Positions 1-7,847 are shown, counted from the stretch's first letter. The stretch: 61,612 bases of DNA from a virus (IMGVR_UViG_3300045972_000408:1-61612), one strand, 5' to 3'. Program-made: numbers and translations. Notes: generated from the sequence alone by a model not told the origin.

Positions 1-62
1 CCGGTTAGCGCACTAGTCTGGGGGACTAGGGGTCGTGGGTTCGAATCCCGCCACTCCGACCA
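1..62 (+). tRNA. tRNA-Pro(GGG), 3' part; probable prophage attachment site
   Basis: The anticodon arm is CTAGT, loop CTGGGGG, ACTAG, giving anticodon GGG (proline). It is followed by a T arm with GGTTCGAATCC, the acceptor strand CACTCCG, discriminator A59 and an encoded CCA at 60-62. The 5' acceptor strand and most of the D arm lie before the window. A leftward integrase begins less than 1 kb downstream, the usual arrangement when a tyrosine integrase uses a tRNA 3' end as attB, so the crossover is inferred to lie in about 36-62. Confidence 0.93.
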
Positions 63-90
63 TTCATCTTATTGATATTGCTGATAAAAA

Positions 91-117
91 GCCGCGCCCC
101 TTGGGACGCGGTTTTTT
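91..117 (+). terminator. Rho-independent terminator after tRNA-Pro
   Basis: CCGCGCCCC and GGGACGCGG form a GC-rich stem with a short loop, directly followed by a run of six T. It sits 29 nt after the tRNA CCA and would end the tRNA transcript. Confidence 0.8.
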
Positions 118-201
118 GATGAAATGGAACAAAACAGCCCCGAATCACCGAATTTGGCGCAAAAAGTCCCGAAGTTTTCCCGAAGTTTGTTCGCGGGATG
201 T

Positions 202-393
202 TCACGGAGCAGATAGCGCCCATGCGATCTTTTGCGCGACCTCAAGCGCTTCGGGTTCCGTCAGGCGGTTTGTACTGTTCCTGCGCGCCGCTTCGTCCTC
301 GAAATAGACGTAGGCGAGGTTTCGGCCTTCGGCATCAATGATCCCGAAAGATTCTGGATGGTGTATGATTTTGAGGGGCGGTGTGATCGGCAT
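202..393 (-). CDS. small conserved hypothetical protein
   Basis: A 63-residue protein if started at the ATG at 393, which has AGGA eight bases upstream; a TTG at 426 would add 11 residues. It has the look of a small protein repeated across alphaproteobacterial genomes: an N-terminal PxxxxIIHHPESFGIIDAEGR strand pair, the stretch 'LAYVYFEDE', then a helical C-terminus with 'LTEPEALEVAQKIA'. No catalytic motif is seen and the function is unknown. It lies between the tRNA and the integrase, so it is either phage cargo or a remnant of host DNA. Its strand is the same as the integrase operon but 600 bp beyond its end. Confidence 0.6.
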   Translation of the reverse strand: MPITPPLKIIHHPESFGIIDAEGRNLAYVYFEDEAARRNSTNRLTEPEALEVAQKIAWALSAP

Positions 394-539
394 GGACGCA
401 ATCCTACAGCTCCCCCGCCCATGCAAAAAGCGCCGAATTCATCGGATCGCGAGGTGCTTTTGCAAAAATTATGAATATTATAGTTGACACATCACACTCT
501 CAAGGTAGATTCGGCCACAGCCACAGAGGGAGTGAACCC

Positions 540-947
540 ATGATCAATTTTAGGGCGGCTGTTCTAGTTAGCCTCATTTTTTATACTATTGAATCTTATG
601 CCCAAGACGTACTTGTAAACTTGGAAACCAGCTCAGATCACCAGTCGTTAGTAATAAACAGCGCAAAGCCTGTAACCCAGATACAGTTTTCTGGGGAGGC
701 GCTAGATTCGGCGATTTCACAGATTGGGCAAATAAGAGCGCATATTACGCCGCCGATACCACAAGACCCAATGAATACTAAGGTAACTAGCCCAGGGCTA
801 CTCGATGTTACGCCTGATCCTGATCACAAAGGAGTTGTCGTGGCGGTATTTAATCCAGGGTTCGGCTGGATTGGCTCTCATATCACTATTAGTGAGGCAA
901 AGAGCCTAGACGAAAACCTGCAAAAGCTTTTGAGGGCCTTGCAATAA
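540..947 (+). CDS. secreted hypothetical protein (possible lysogenic-conversion cargo)
   Basis: A 135-residue protein started at ATG 540, chosen because GGGAG lies 8 bases upstream and because the sequence then opens with a signal peptide: MINFR, a hydrophobic stretch AAVLVSLIFYTI, and a plausible cleavage after SYAQ. An upstream in-frame start at 471 would bury the signal. The mature part is rich in beta-strand-like segments and has no family I recognise. The gene is clearly more AT-rich in codon use (GTA, TTA, ATA, AAT) than the phage operons, which suggests separate acquisition. It is convergent with the integrase, in the position where temperate phages often carry lysogen-expressed genes. 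Confidence 0.72.
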   Translation: MINFRAAVLVSLIFYTIESYAQDVLVNLETSSDHQSLVINSAKPVTQIQFSGEALDSAISQIGQIRAHITPPIPQDPMNTKVTSPGLLDVTPDPDHKGVVVAVFNPGFGWIGSHITISEAKSLDENLQKLLRALQ

Positions 948-994
948 TCGCATCATAATCGGCAAAGATCGCGGCGGCGCCAGCGTCGCGGCGA

Positions 995-2137
995 TCACGC
1001 AATTTTTGGCTTTTTCGTTTTAGCCTTTTTTCGGCGCCGGGCTCTCGCTTGGGCGGCCGCTTCCATTCCCGCTGCGACCTCGTCGTCCAGCACGTGGGCG
1101 TATTTGGTTGTCGTCTCAATTTTTGAATGGCCGAGGGCTTTCTGGACGAGTTTCAAGTTGCCTGTCGTTCGCAGGAGATTCGTTGCAAAGTCGTGGCGGG
1201 TGTCATGGAAGCGCAAGTCGGCAGGGAGTGCTGCTCCGGATTTGCGCAGGCGGGCGCGCCGCCAAATGGTTTTGAGTCCCGATGTCGTCACTGGGTAGAA
1301 TTGGCCTTTGATTCGGGCTCCTTCGCCGTTCGGTGATTCTTGACGGTTGCGCGCGGCTTTGTATGCAAAGACATAGTCGGTCGGGTTTTTCATCGCGACC
1401 GAGAGGATGGCGCGCATTTCGCTCGTCACGGGCTTGCGAATCGGCTTGTCACCCTTTCCAGTCGTCCAGATCGCTGCGCCAACGAGATCGACCTGCTCTT
1501 TCTTCAGCAGACATTCGGCCATGCGTAGGCCGCTGGCCCGGGCGAAGGCGACGACGGCGCGATATTCTTCCCGAATCGCCGCGTCAATCTGCTCTTCCTC
1601 GTGCGGCCGGACCTCTCTGACGCGTTCGATGGGCTCTTTGAGGATATGGACCTTCCAGTCGGGCTCGCGCACGAACTTCATTCCCCAAGCTCTCTTGGCG
1701 CGGTTGAATAGTTTTTGCAGCGGCTCGATGGTTGAACGATTGACCGTCGCGGGCTCCAGCAGCTTGGCTTTTTTTCTGCCCTTGACCGTCTGGCCGCGCC
1801 GCCATGCCACAAGGGCCGCGACGTCCTGATCCTTGATGTCGTCGAGGCGCCTGGCCGGGCCGAAATAAAGCACCAGGCGCTTCAAGTTCGCCATGGTCGT
1901 TTTTGGGGCGGCGTGGTGCTGGCCGACTTCGATCCAATAGCGATCGGCGGCGAGGTCCATTGTGACGGGATCGGCTTTGCCGGCGGCGACCTCGGCGCGC
2001 GCGCGCGTCTTGGCCTCATCCTCTACCGCCTTGGCCTTTCGTTTGTCTGTGCACTCAGTCGAGCCATGAAACCGACGACCACCGATCCGGAAGTCGAAGT
2101 GGTAGAAAGCCGAGGCTTGGTGCTTGTAGAGGGACAT
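995..2137 (-). CDS. int: tyrosine-family site-specific integrase
   Basis: 380 residues, the normal length for a phage tyrosine recombinase. The N-terminal 60 residues resemble the short DNA-binding start of this group (a basic stretch around GRRFHGSTECTDKRKAKA), followed by a SAM-like core-binding domain (about 60-160) and the catalytic domain (about 175-350). The catalytic set is visible: Arg205 in ASGLRMAE, Lys228, His311-x-x-Arg314 in RFHDTRH, His337 in ALGHS and the nucleophile Tyr346 in TTKYAHV. It should integrate the phage at the tRNA-Pro 3' end located 930 bp away. Its first 115 nt overlap the upstream excisionase-like gene in another frame, implying coupled expression. Confidence 0.95.
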   Translation of the reverse strand: MSLYKHQASAFYHFDFRIGGRRFHGSTECTDKRKAKAVEDEAKTRARAEVAAGKADPVTMDLAADRYWIEVGQHHAAPKTTMANLKRLVLYFGPARRLDDIKDQDVAALVAWRRGQTVKGRKKAKLLEPATVNRSTIEPLQKLFNRAKRAWGMKFVREPDWKVHILKEPIERVREVRPHEEEQIDAAIREEYRAVVAFARASGLRMAECLLKKEQVDLVGAAIWTTGKGDKPIRKPVTSEMRAILSVAMKNPTDYVFAYKAARNRQESPNGEGARIKGQFYPVTTSGLKTIWRRARLRKSGAALPADLRFHDTRHDFATNLLRTTGNLKLVQKALGHSKIETTTKYAHVLDDEVAAGMEAAAQARARRRKKAKTKKPKIA

Positions 2138-2319
2138 ATCGTTTCTTTCCGCCGAAGCTTGAAGTCTTCGAGGTCAGCCCGATCGAAGGCCATGCGGCGA
2201 TATTTCTTGCCGCGACCGATATTAATGAAGGTGATAGTGCCGTCGGCGACATGGCCGCGCAAGGTTTTCACAGAAATGCCGAGTTCTTGCGCCGCCTGGG
2301 CGGGCGAAAGTGTGCTCAT
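2023..2319 (-). CDS. excisionase-like helix-turn-helix protein
   Basis: 98 residues. The first 60 form a MerR/excisionase-type winged helix-turn-helix: 'SPAQAAQELGISVKTLRGHV', a wing with 'INIGRGKKYRRM' and the closing helix 'DRADLEDF'. The last 38 residues, rich in Ser/Thr/Pro, are encoded in the overlap with the integrase gene and look less constrained. Position directly upstream of int and co-orientation fit a recombination directionality factor, though a transcriptional regulator is possible. The ATG overlaps the stop of the upstream nuclease gene by 4 nt (ATGA). Confidence 0.82.
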   Translation of the reverse strand: MSTLSPAQAAQELGISVKTLRGHVADGTITFINIGRGKKYRRMAFDRADLEDFKLRRKETICPSTSTKPRLSTTSTSGSVVVGFMARLSAQTNERPRR

Positions 2320-2960
2320 GGCGCGCCCCAGATGGTCTTGAAATTGGTGTCGAAACGGTCGCAGACGCCCGGTCCGCGCAAAAGGATCAAATCATTGTCC
2401 TGTTGCTTGAGGCCGCTCGCGCTGAAATTCGCCCCGCCGGTGCGAAGGGTCCGTTCGTCGATGCAGTAGGATTTCAGGTGCATCAGCGTGTGGTCATCCG
2501 CCTTGAAGCGAATCTCGACATTGCGGCTTTCGTTCAGCTTCCCGAGCGCCTCCTTCGGGCGTCCAAATGGCTCGGGGCCGCTGGAATCGCGATAGACGCG
2601 GATCTTGACGCCGCGTCCCGCCGCTGCGGTCAGGGCCTCAATGACGGCGACGTCGGTGAGGACATAGGCCGCCATGTCTATTTTTTCGCGCGCGGCCGTG
2701 AGTTGCGCGACGTCGATCTTTTCGAGGTTTTCGGTTGGGGCGTAATGGGTCTCGACTGTCAGCGGATCGGCCTGCGCCGCGCCGGCGGCTGCAAAAGCGA
2801 GGATTGTGGCGATCTGGATAGGCATGCGGGCCTTCATGATCTGTTCGTCCATGTCGAGCAGGGTTTCATAACGAGGGCCCGGCGGCCTGCGATTGGTTTG
2901 GCGCGGCGGGTTGAGGACGATAACGAACCAGCCAAAGACGGCAAAGGCGAGAAGTGGCAT
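2316..2960 (-). CDS. phospholipase-D-superfamily (Nuc-like) nuclease, exported or membrane-anchored
   Basis: 214 residues from ATG 2960, which has GGAG nine bases upstream inside the end of the methyltransferase gene. It carries a single HKD motif, His161-x-Lys163-x4-Asp168, followed by GGANFS (175-180), as in the small bacterial Nuc endonucleases that act as dimers, each giving one HKD. Two hydrophobic stretches precede the domain: residues 2-16 and 47-63 (MPIQIATILAFAAAGAAQA, a good signal peptide if translation starts at Met42 or Met46). The protein is therefore probably periplasmic. A cytoplasmic nuclease or a lipid-cleaving PLD is the alternative. It lies immediately downstream of a cytosine methyltransferase. 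Confidence 0.8.
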   Translation of the reverse strand: MPLLAFAVFGWFVIVLNPPRQTNRRPPGPRYETLLDMDEQIMKARMPIQIATILAFAAAGAAQADPLTVETHYAPTENLEKIDVAQLTAAREKIDMAAYVLTDVAVIEALTAAAGRGVKIRVYRDSSGPEPFGRPKEALGKLNESRNVEIRFKADDHTLMHLKSYCIDERTLRTGGANFSASGLKQQDNDLILLRGPGVCDRFDTNFKTIWGAP

Positions 2961-2966
2961 GGCTGG

Positions 2967-4757
2967 TCACTCCGCTGCGAAAAGGGTTGCGATCGGCTCG
3001 CTCACGGGCTGGCGCTTGCGCGTCGTCGCGCGACACTCGTCCGGGGTGTAGTTCGCGGCGACAAGGGCCTTGGCCATGACGGGGCTGACGCTGTTGCCGC
3101 ACATGCGGACGGAGGCCGTTCCGGTCAGCTTTGTGCCGTCCGGGCGGCGGTCGATGACGTAGGAATCGGGGAAGCCCTGCGCGCGGAAAAGTTCGCGCGG
3201 ACGCAACATTCGCATGCCGATGTCGACGATCTCATAGGGCTCGCCGTGGACCATCACGAGGCCGAAGCGGTCGCGGGTCGGGACGGTATGCATCGGCTCG
3301 GCCGGGCTGACGCCGTCCTTGTCGTTGCCGTAATATTTGACCAGGAAGGCGCGCACCTCGGCGCTATGCGTCCCTTGCGCCGTCACGGTCGGATGCGGCG
3401 TCTCGATATCGCTGGCGCGGCGATCCGAGCCCTTGAGGCTCAAGAGGTGCGCCGAAACGACGCCCTGTTGCGCGCCGGTCGCGGTGACCGTCGAGACCGG
3501 TTCGTCCGCCGGTCGCGAGCCGGGGCATTTGCCGCCATTGTGCTGGGCGAGGAAGGCCGCGACGACGCCATGACGCGGCGCGCCAGCCATGACGGTGTGA
3601 AGGGGTTCGTCCGGCAGGTGGCCGACTGAGTTCTCGCTGAACTTGGTCAGGTGGACGGCGGCGAGGACAGAATCGGCCTTGGCCGTCACTGTCTGCAACG
3701 GCTCGTCCGCCGATCGTGGGCGCGATTGGCCGGCGCGACCGCCGCAACCGGCGATGACAGGAACAATGATCGCGTTCTGATCTTTTTTCGACGCCGTGAC
3801 GGTATGCAGGGGCGCATCGGCGGGGCGCGTCGCGCCGCCCTGCTGAGCATAGGTGACGACCGGGACGACGAGGCCGTGCGCGATCCCGCCGCCCGTAACC
3901 GTGCCGAGCGGCTCTTCCATCGGATACTCGCGGCGGCCGCCGGAAAACCCGTGCGCGACCGAAATAATAAACGGCTCGGCCGCGTCGATGACATAGCGCT
4001 GCACGCCCTTGGCGATGCGGGCCATCGTCGCCTCGGCCAGCGGGCGGTTGACGCCGACGGCGCGGCCTTCCTCTTTGGTCAAAAAGATTGAATGGCAGGG
4101 CAGCGTCCAGTCGATGATTTCTGCCGCGGTGCGCCAAGGCTGGAGCTTGCCGCTCTTGACCTCTTCGGATTTCGGATTGCCGTGCGTCGGCGTCGGCCAG
4201 ACGATGGGGCGGCCGTCGCAGCGGGCGACCAGAAACAGGCGCTTGCGGATGGTGGGCGCGCCATAGTCGCAGGCGCGCAGCTCGCGCCACTCGACCTTGT
4301 AGCCGAGCTTTTTGAACTCGCCGACCCATTTGCGGAAGGTCTCGCCCCGACGCCCAGCTGCGGGCCTATCTGTTTCGTCGAGCGGACACCAGTCCTGAAA
4401 CTCTTCGACGTTTTCGAGCAGGATCACGCGCGGGCGGCGCCGTTGCGCCCATAGTACGACAACCCACGCCAGGTCGCGGATGTTGCGCGACAGCGGCTTG
4501 CCGCCCTTGGCCTTGGAGTGGTGCTTGCAGTCCGGCGAGAACCAGGCGAGGCCGATTTGGCGGCCCGGCATGACCTCGTCGGGATCGATCTGCCAGATGT
4601 TCGAATTCAGGTGCAGGGTATCTGGGTGATTGACCTCGTGCATGGCGATGGCGTCGGCGTCGTGGTTGATCGCGACATCCGGCGAGCGTCCGAGCGCCAT
4701 TTCGATGCCGGTCGAGGCCCCGCCCCCGCCGGCGAAGGAATCGATGATGATTTCCAT
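2967..4757 (-). CDS. C5-cytosine DNA methyltransferase with seven internal repeats
   Basis: 596 residues, long for this family (usually 330-450). Motif I is DSFAGGGGASTGIE (6-19) for AdoMet, the catalytic Cys77 sits in SPDC (the proline-aspartate form of the PC motif), ENV is at 115-117, and the closing motifs are RPRELFRAQGFPD (519-531) and GNSVSPVMAKAL (554-565). The region normally holding the target recognition domain (281-494) contains seven copies of an (A/P)-D-E-P-L-x-T-V-T-A element spaced 32-37 residues. It should methylate phage DNA, most simply against host restriction. Starts one base inside the stop of the upstream gene (TGATG). Confidence 0.93.
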   Translation of the reverse strand: MEIIIDSFAGGGGASTGIEMALGRSPDVAINHDADAIAMHEVNHPDTLHLNSNIWQIDPDEVMPGRQIGLAWFSPDCKHHSKAKGGKPLSRNIRDLAWVVVLWAQRRRPRVILLENVEEFQDWCPLDETDRPAAGRRGETFRKWVGEFKKLGYKVEWRELRACDYGAPTIRKRLFLVARCDGRPIVWPTPTHGNPKSEEVKSGKLQPWRTAAEIIDWTLPCHSIFLTKEEGRAVGVNRPLAEATMARIAKGVQRYVIDAAEPFIISVAHGFSGGRREYPMEEPLGTVTGGGIAHGLVVPVVTYAQQGGATRPADAPLHTVTASKKDQNAIIVPVIAGCGGRAGQSRPRSADEPLQTVTAKADSVLAAVHLTKFSENSVGHLPDEPLHTVMAGAPRHGVVAAFLAQHNGGKCPGSRPADEPVSTVTATGAQQGVVSAHLLSLKGSDRRASDIETPHPTVTAQGTHSAEVRAFLVKYYGNDKDGVSPAEPMHTVPTRDRFGLVMVHGEPYEIVDIGMRMLRPRELFRAQGFPDSYVIDRRPDGTKLTGTASVRMCGNSVSPVMAKALVAANYTPDECRATTRKRQPVSEPIATLFAAE

Positions 4758-5134
4758 CAGCGCGCCTCCGCCAAGAGGTCGGGCATGGGCGGCATCTCAT
4801 CCTTCTTGCGCCAGCTTTTGAAGAGCGTCTCGGTGGGTGTGACGATCGAGAACGACCCCTGGCAGAGCCTGACGCGCAACCGCTCGGCCAGCGTCTCCGC
4901 ATGGCCCATGATCTCGTGCGGCGTTCTTGGAAAGCGCGGATAATTGATCATGCCGACGCGCACGCCGACCTCTTCGCCACCTGTGTAAATGAAAGAGACC
5001 GGCTCGACGGTCACGCAAAACCCGACCTCGGCGCAATATTCGCGACAAACCTGCTTCGCCTGCTCAAGCGATCCGCCGATATAGATTTGCGCCGTAAACG
5101 TGTCGGCGCGCAAAAGCGCGGTTATGGCAGTCAT
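4757..5134 (-). CDS. conserved phage protein of unknown function
   Basis: 125 residues from ATG 5134, which overlaps the stop of the upstream gene as ATGA; a longer in-frame reading to 5503 is a shadow of that gene. The protein has a beta-rich core with 'FTAQIYIGG', two cysteines in 'VCREYCAE', and the segment 'FIYTGGEEVGVRVGMINYPRFP', which I have the impression recurs in alphaproteobacterial phages. No enzyme motif is evident. It sits between a PAPS-reductase-family gene and a DNA methyltransferase, so a DNA-modification accessory role is conceivable but unproven. Confidence 0.75.
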   Translation of the reverse strand: MTAITALLRADTFTAQIYIGGSLEQAKQVCREYCAEVGFCVTVEPVSFIYTGGEEVGVRVGMINYPRFPRTPHEIMGHAETLAERLRVRLCQGSFSIVTPTETLFKSWRKKDEMPPMPDLLAEAR

Positions 5135-6344
5135 GATCCAAGCAACTCCCTGAAAATGATTGGTTGGACGGTGCCGTCCTGATTGACCGTATCGAGCCAC
5201 GATCCCGCGTTCGGCTCGTCTCCGGTCCATTTGTCGGGAAATGTGCGCGCCTCGATCAATTCCCGGATGCGCCGCTCTTCTTCGGCGTTGATGAGGTCGA
5301 CGCTGGCGCGCTCTTGAATATCGAGGATGATTTCCAGCGCCTCGGTTCGCGCCGCCAGGGTCAGCGGGCCCATGCGTTGCGGGTTTTTGGCGATTGTGCC
5401 GTCCTTCAATCGCTCGACGCCGGACTTGCGCAGGCGTTGGCGCGGCTCGCGCATCCAGCGATAAATCGGCTTCAATTCGAGAAGCGGCGCGAGATGCGCC
5501 CATTGCGGCAGGGCAATGACCGCCTTCAGCGCCGTGTCATCGGACGCGAGCGGGCATCCGACGCAACCGGTCCGGGCGTTGATCTCTTCCGCTTCGTCGC
5601 CGCCATAGGCGTCGGCAAGGATGCGCGTCGGCCAGCCGCCGAATTCGGGCTGCGGCGCATAGATTTTGAGCCAGTCCCAGACGATGCAGACGCGCCAATG
5701 GAGGATCGGGGCCAGTGTCGCGATGCGGCCTCTGATGCCTTTCGCGTCGGGAAGAACCTTTTGATACCACCCTGGCCGCATTCGGCGCCGTCCTTCGAAC
5801 AGGACATGGCGATGCGCCCGTCGCGGACCGCGCTTTCGCCTTCGCGGACGCCGGTAATCATCAGCGCTATGCCGGGAAGGTTGGCGATCGCGGATCCGAG
5901 CGCCGCCGACATGGGGTCGACCTTGATCTGGCGCGTACACCAGCGGAGCGTGTTGTTGTTCGGCGGCGGAACGCCTCGGCCAAGGATGTAGACCAGAAAT
6001 CGCTTGTCGAGCGGCGCGCGAACGACCTTCACCTCGATCCATGCGCGCTCGCGCAGTTTCGCCATGATGGCGTTTGCCGCTTCCTGCAGCGGCGGCAGCT
6101 CCAGGCGGGTGTCGGCGTAAAACACATAGAGCCGCTCGGGCTGGGGCAGTTCGCCGGCCTCGATGAGGTGGACGAGAAGGGTCAGCGTGGCCGTGCTGTC
6201 CTTGCCGCCCGACCATGCGATGGCGATGTGATTGTGCTGACCCCAGTAGGCGCGCAGCGACGCCAGCGTGAGTTCGACGGCCTCCTGGTGGACCATGCGC
6301 GCGCCTGCCGCGAAGAGGCTGGTTGTCGCCTGCCGGGCGGCCAT
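5131..6344 (-). pseudogene. PAPS-reductase/ATP-PPase family protein, frameshifted
   Basis: Two frames make one protein. From ATG 6344 (TGATG with the upstream gene) the first frame gives the PP-loop SGGKDSTATL and the motif LRWCTRQIK, up to AECGQG near 5772. The rest (GWYQKVLP onward) continues in another frame and holds RTGCVGCPLASDD, a CxxC iron-sulfur-type motif, and a C-terminus with LTLAARTEALEIIL. The span is 1214 nt, one base short of 405 codons; restoring one G in the GGG run at 5770-5772 rebuilds a single 404-residue protein. The family activates a substrate by adenylation or handles sulfur; phage versions often sit near DNA methyltransferases. This may be a real inactivation, a sequencing error or programmed slippage. 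Confidence 0.85.
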
Positions 6345-6979
6345 CAGCGCGGCTCCGAAGCAGAGGATGCTTTGCGAGCGTCGATCTCGGACGCGCATTG
6401 CATCAGGGCCGCGAGTTTGTCGGGGTTGTTGGCGAGCCAGCGGATGGATTCCGCCGCGCCGGCAAGGACATGGTTGACCAGCGTCTGATCGAGCGGGTTG
6501 CTGCGGTAGCCGACGGCATTGAGCCAGTGGCAATGGTGCGTGTTGTGCTGGATTTTCCGCGCGGCGAAAAAGAGGGCGGCGACGGTCGAACTCTGGTTGG
6601 CCGCCTCGGCTTTTCGCGCGCGGTCGAGCAGTCGATTGTTGCTGGCCTGCAGGTCGCTGTTCTGGCGTTCGAGTTCGACAGTGCGGTGCGCGCTGATGTT
6701 GGCGAGATTGGCGGAAGCGGCGATCGTGCTTTTGTCCGCGTCGGACAGGCGAAGGACGGTGCGAAACTTATCGACGTCACGCAATTTGCCGACGACTGCG
6801 GTTTCGCCTCTTCGCCAGGCAACGAATGCGCGCAGCCTTTCGAGTTCCAGCCGAATCGGCCCAAATTCATAAAGCCATTGACGGTCGCTCTCGATCTCAA
6901 CGAGCAGCGCCTTCAGGGCGTCGGCGTCGCCGGCCATTTGCGGCGCCAATTTCCGGGCAAGCCAGGTGCGGATCGTCAT
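6344..6979 (-). CDS. hypothetical protein with central coiled coil
   Basis: 211 residues, started at ATG 6979 because it overlaps the SSB stop as TGATG (a GTG at 6988 is the alternative). Residues about 70-140 are rich in Glu, Arg, Leu and Asn with a heptad-like run ('ELERQNSDLQASNNRLLDRARKAEAA'-type composition), suggesting a coiled coil. A C-terminal part is rich in His, Asn and Trp ('QHNTHHCHWLN'). I recognise no family. It lies in the replication and modification operon between SSB and the PAPS-reductase-like gene, with translational coupling on both sides. Confidence 0.72.
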   Translation of the reverse strand: MTIRTWLARKLAPQMAGDADALKALLVEIESDRQWLYEFGPIRLELERLRAFVAWRRGETAVVGKLRDVDKFRTVLRLSDADKSTIAASANLANISAHRTVELERQNSDLQASNNRLLDRARKAEAANQSSTVAALFFAARKIQHNTHHCHWLNAVGYRSNPLDQTLVNHVLAGAAESIRWLANNPDKLAALMQCASEIDARKASSASEPR

Positions 6980-7479
6980 CAGCGCCACTCCATCGCGAAG
7001 GGGATGTCGTCGTCGAGGCCGCTCGATCCGGAATAGCCGCCGCCGCTGGGCGGGGCCGGGTCGCGCGCGATTGAATAGTCGCGCGTCGAGGTCGAGCCGT
7101 AACCTTCGGGATCGGGCGCGGGCTTTTGCGACGATTCGAGCAGGGTCAGTTCGCCGCGGAAGGCCTTGAGAACGACCTCGGTCGCCTTGCGCTGGTTGCC
7201 GTCTTTATCGGTGTATTCGCGCGTGCACATCGTGCCTTCGAGGTAGCAGCGCGCGCCTTTCTTCAGATATTGCTCGGCGATCTTGCCGAGGCCTTCGTTG
7301 AAGACGACGATGTTGTGCCATTCGGTGCGCTGCTTGCGCTCGCCGGTGGCCTTGTCGCGCCAGCTTTCGTCCGTCGCGAGGCTGAACGTCACCACGCGAC
7401 CGCCGGTCTGGAGCGATCGGCCTTCGGGATCGCGGCCGAGGCGACCGATCAGGATGACTTTATTGACGCTGCCGCTCAT
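6979..7479 (-). CDS. ssb: single-stranded DNA-binding protein
   Basis: 166 residues with the standard OB-fold of bacterial/phage SSB: 'MSGSVNKVILIGRLGRDPE', then 'VTFSLATDESWRDK', 'TEWHNIVVFNEGLGKIAEQYLKKG' and 'YLEGTMCTREYTDKDGNQR'. A flexible Gly/Pro/Ser tail (about 115-150) leads to the acidic tip DDDIPF, which in most SSBs is the very C-terminus and recruits partner proteins; here six more residues (AMEWR and preceding F-A) follow. It coats phage ssDNA in replication and recombination. ATG 7479 overlaps the upstream stop (ATGA). Confidence 0.97.
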   Translation of the reverse strand: MSGSVNKVILIGRLGRDPEGRSLQTGGRVVTFSLATDESWRDKATGERKQRTEWHNIVVFNEGLGKIAEQYLKKGARCYLEGTMCTREYTDKDGNQRKATEVVLKAFRGELTLLESSQKPAPDPEGYGSTSTRDYSIARDPAPPSGGGYSGSSGLDDDIPFAMEWR

Positions 7480-7847
7480 GCCGCGTTCCTTTCGGGCTCG
7501 GGGGCGGCTTCCTTGTCGCGCTTGCGGAGGAGGATGGCGGCGAGGCCCTCTTCGCTTTCGACCACGCCGGACAGGGTCCAGCCGTTGGGAATTTCGGGGT
7601 TCCAGAGATCGATCGCGATGGCGGTTTCGCCGTCCTGATAGGCCAGCGCGCAGGGCGCGTTTTCCGGCTCGACGTCTTCCATGGCGATCCATCGGATGTC
7701 GAAGCCGTTTTCGCCAGCGATGTGGGTCGGGTTGCAGCCCTCGGTCGCGTAGTGGAACATCATCGGGCCAAAAGTCCCGTCGCCACTCACGACGATGGTG
7801 TCGGGCGCCGGGACATGGGTTGCGATCTTTTCGGAGGGGATTTTCAT
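7476..7847 (-). CDS. hypothetical phage protein
   Basis: 123 residues. Begins 'MKIPSEKIATHVPAPDTIVVSGDG' and has alternating strands ('TAIAIDLWNPEIPNGW', 'LAAILLRKRD') with a charged Glu/Lys/Arg tail. No family recognised. It overlaps the start of ssb by 4 nt, so it is co-translated with the replication genes; an accessory role is only inferred from position. Confidence 0.72.
   Translation of the reverse strand: MKIPSEKIATHVPAPDTIVVSGDGTFGPMMFHYATEGCNPTHIAGENGFDIRWIAMEDVEPENAPCALAYQDGETAIAIDLWNPEIPNGWTLSGVVESEEGLAAILLRKRDKEAAPEPERNAA

Noticed and set aside
26-223. Minus-strand ORF ending in SGGIRTHDP
   Set aside because: That ending is the well-known spurious translation of a tRNA T arm; the ORF runs across the tRNA and terminator.
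2310-3629. Long plus-strand ORF of 439 codons opposite the methyltransferase and nuclease
   Set aside because: Arg/Gly/Asp/Val-rich shadow of GC-rich genes on the other strand; the opposite strand has clear motifs.
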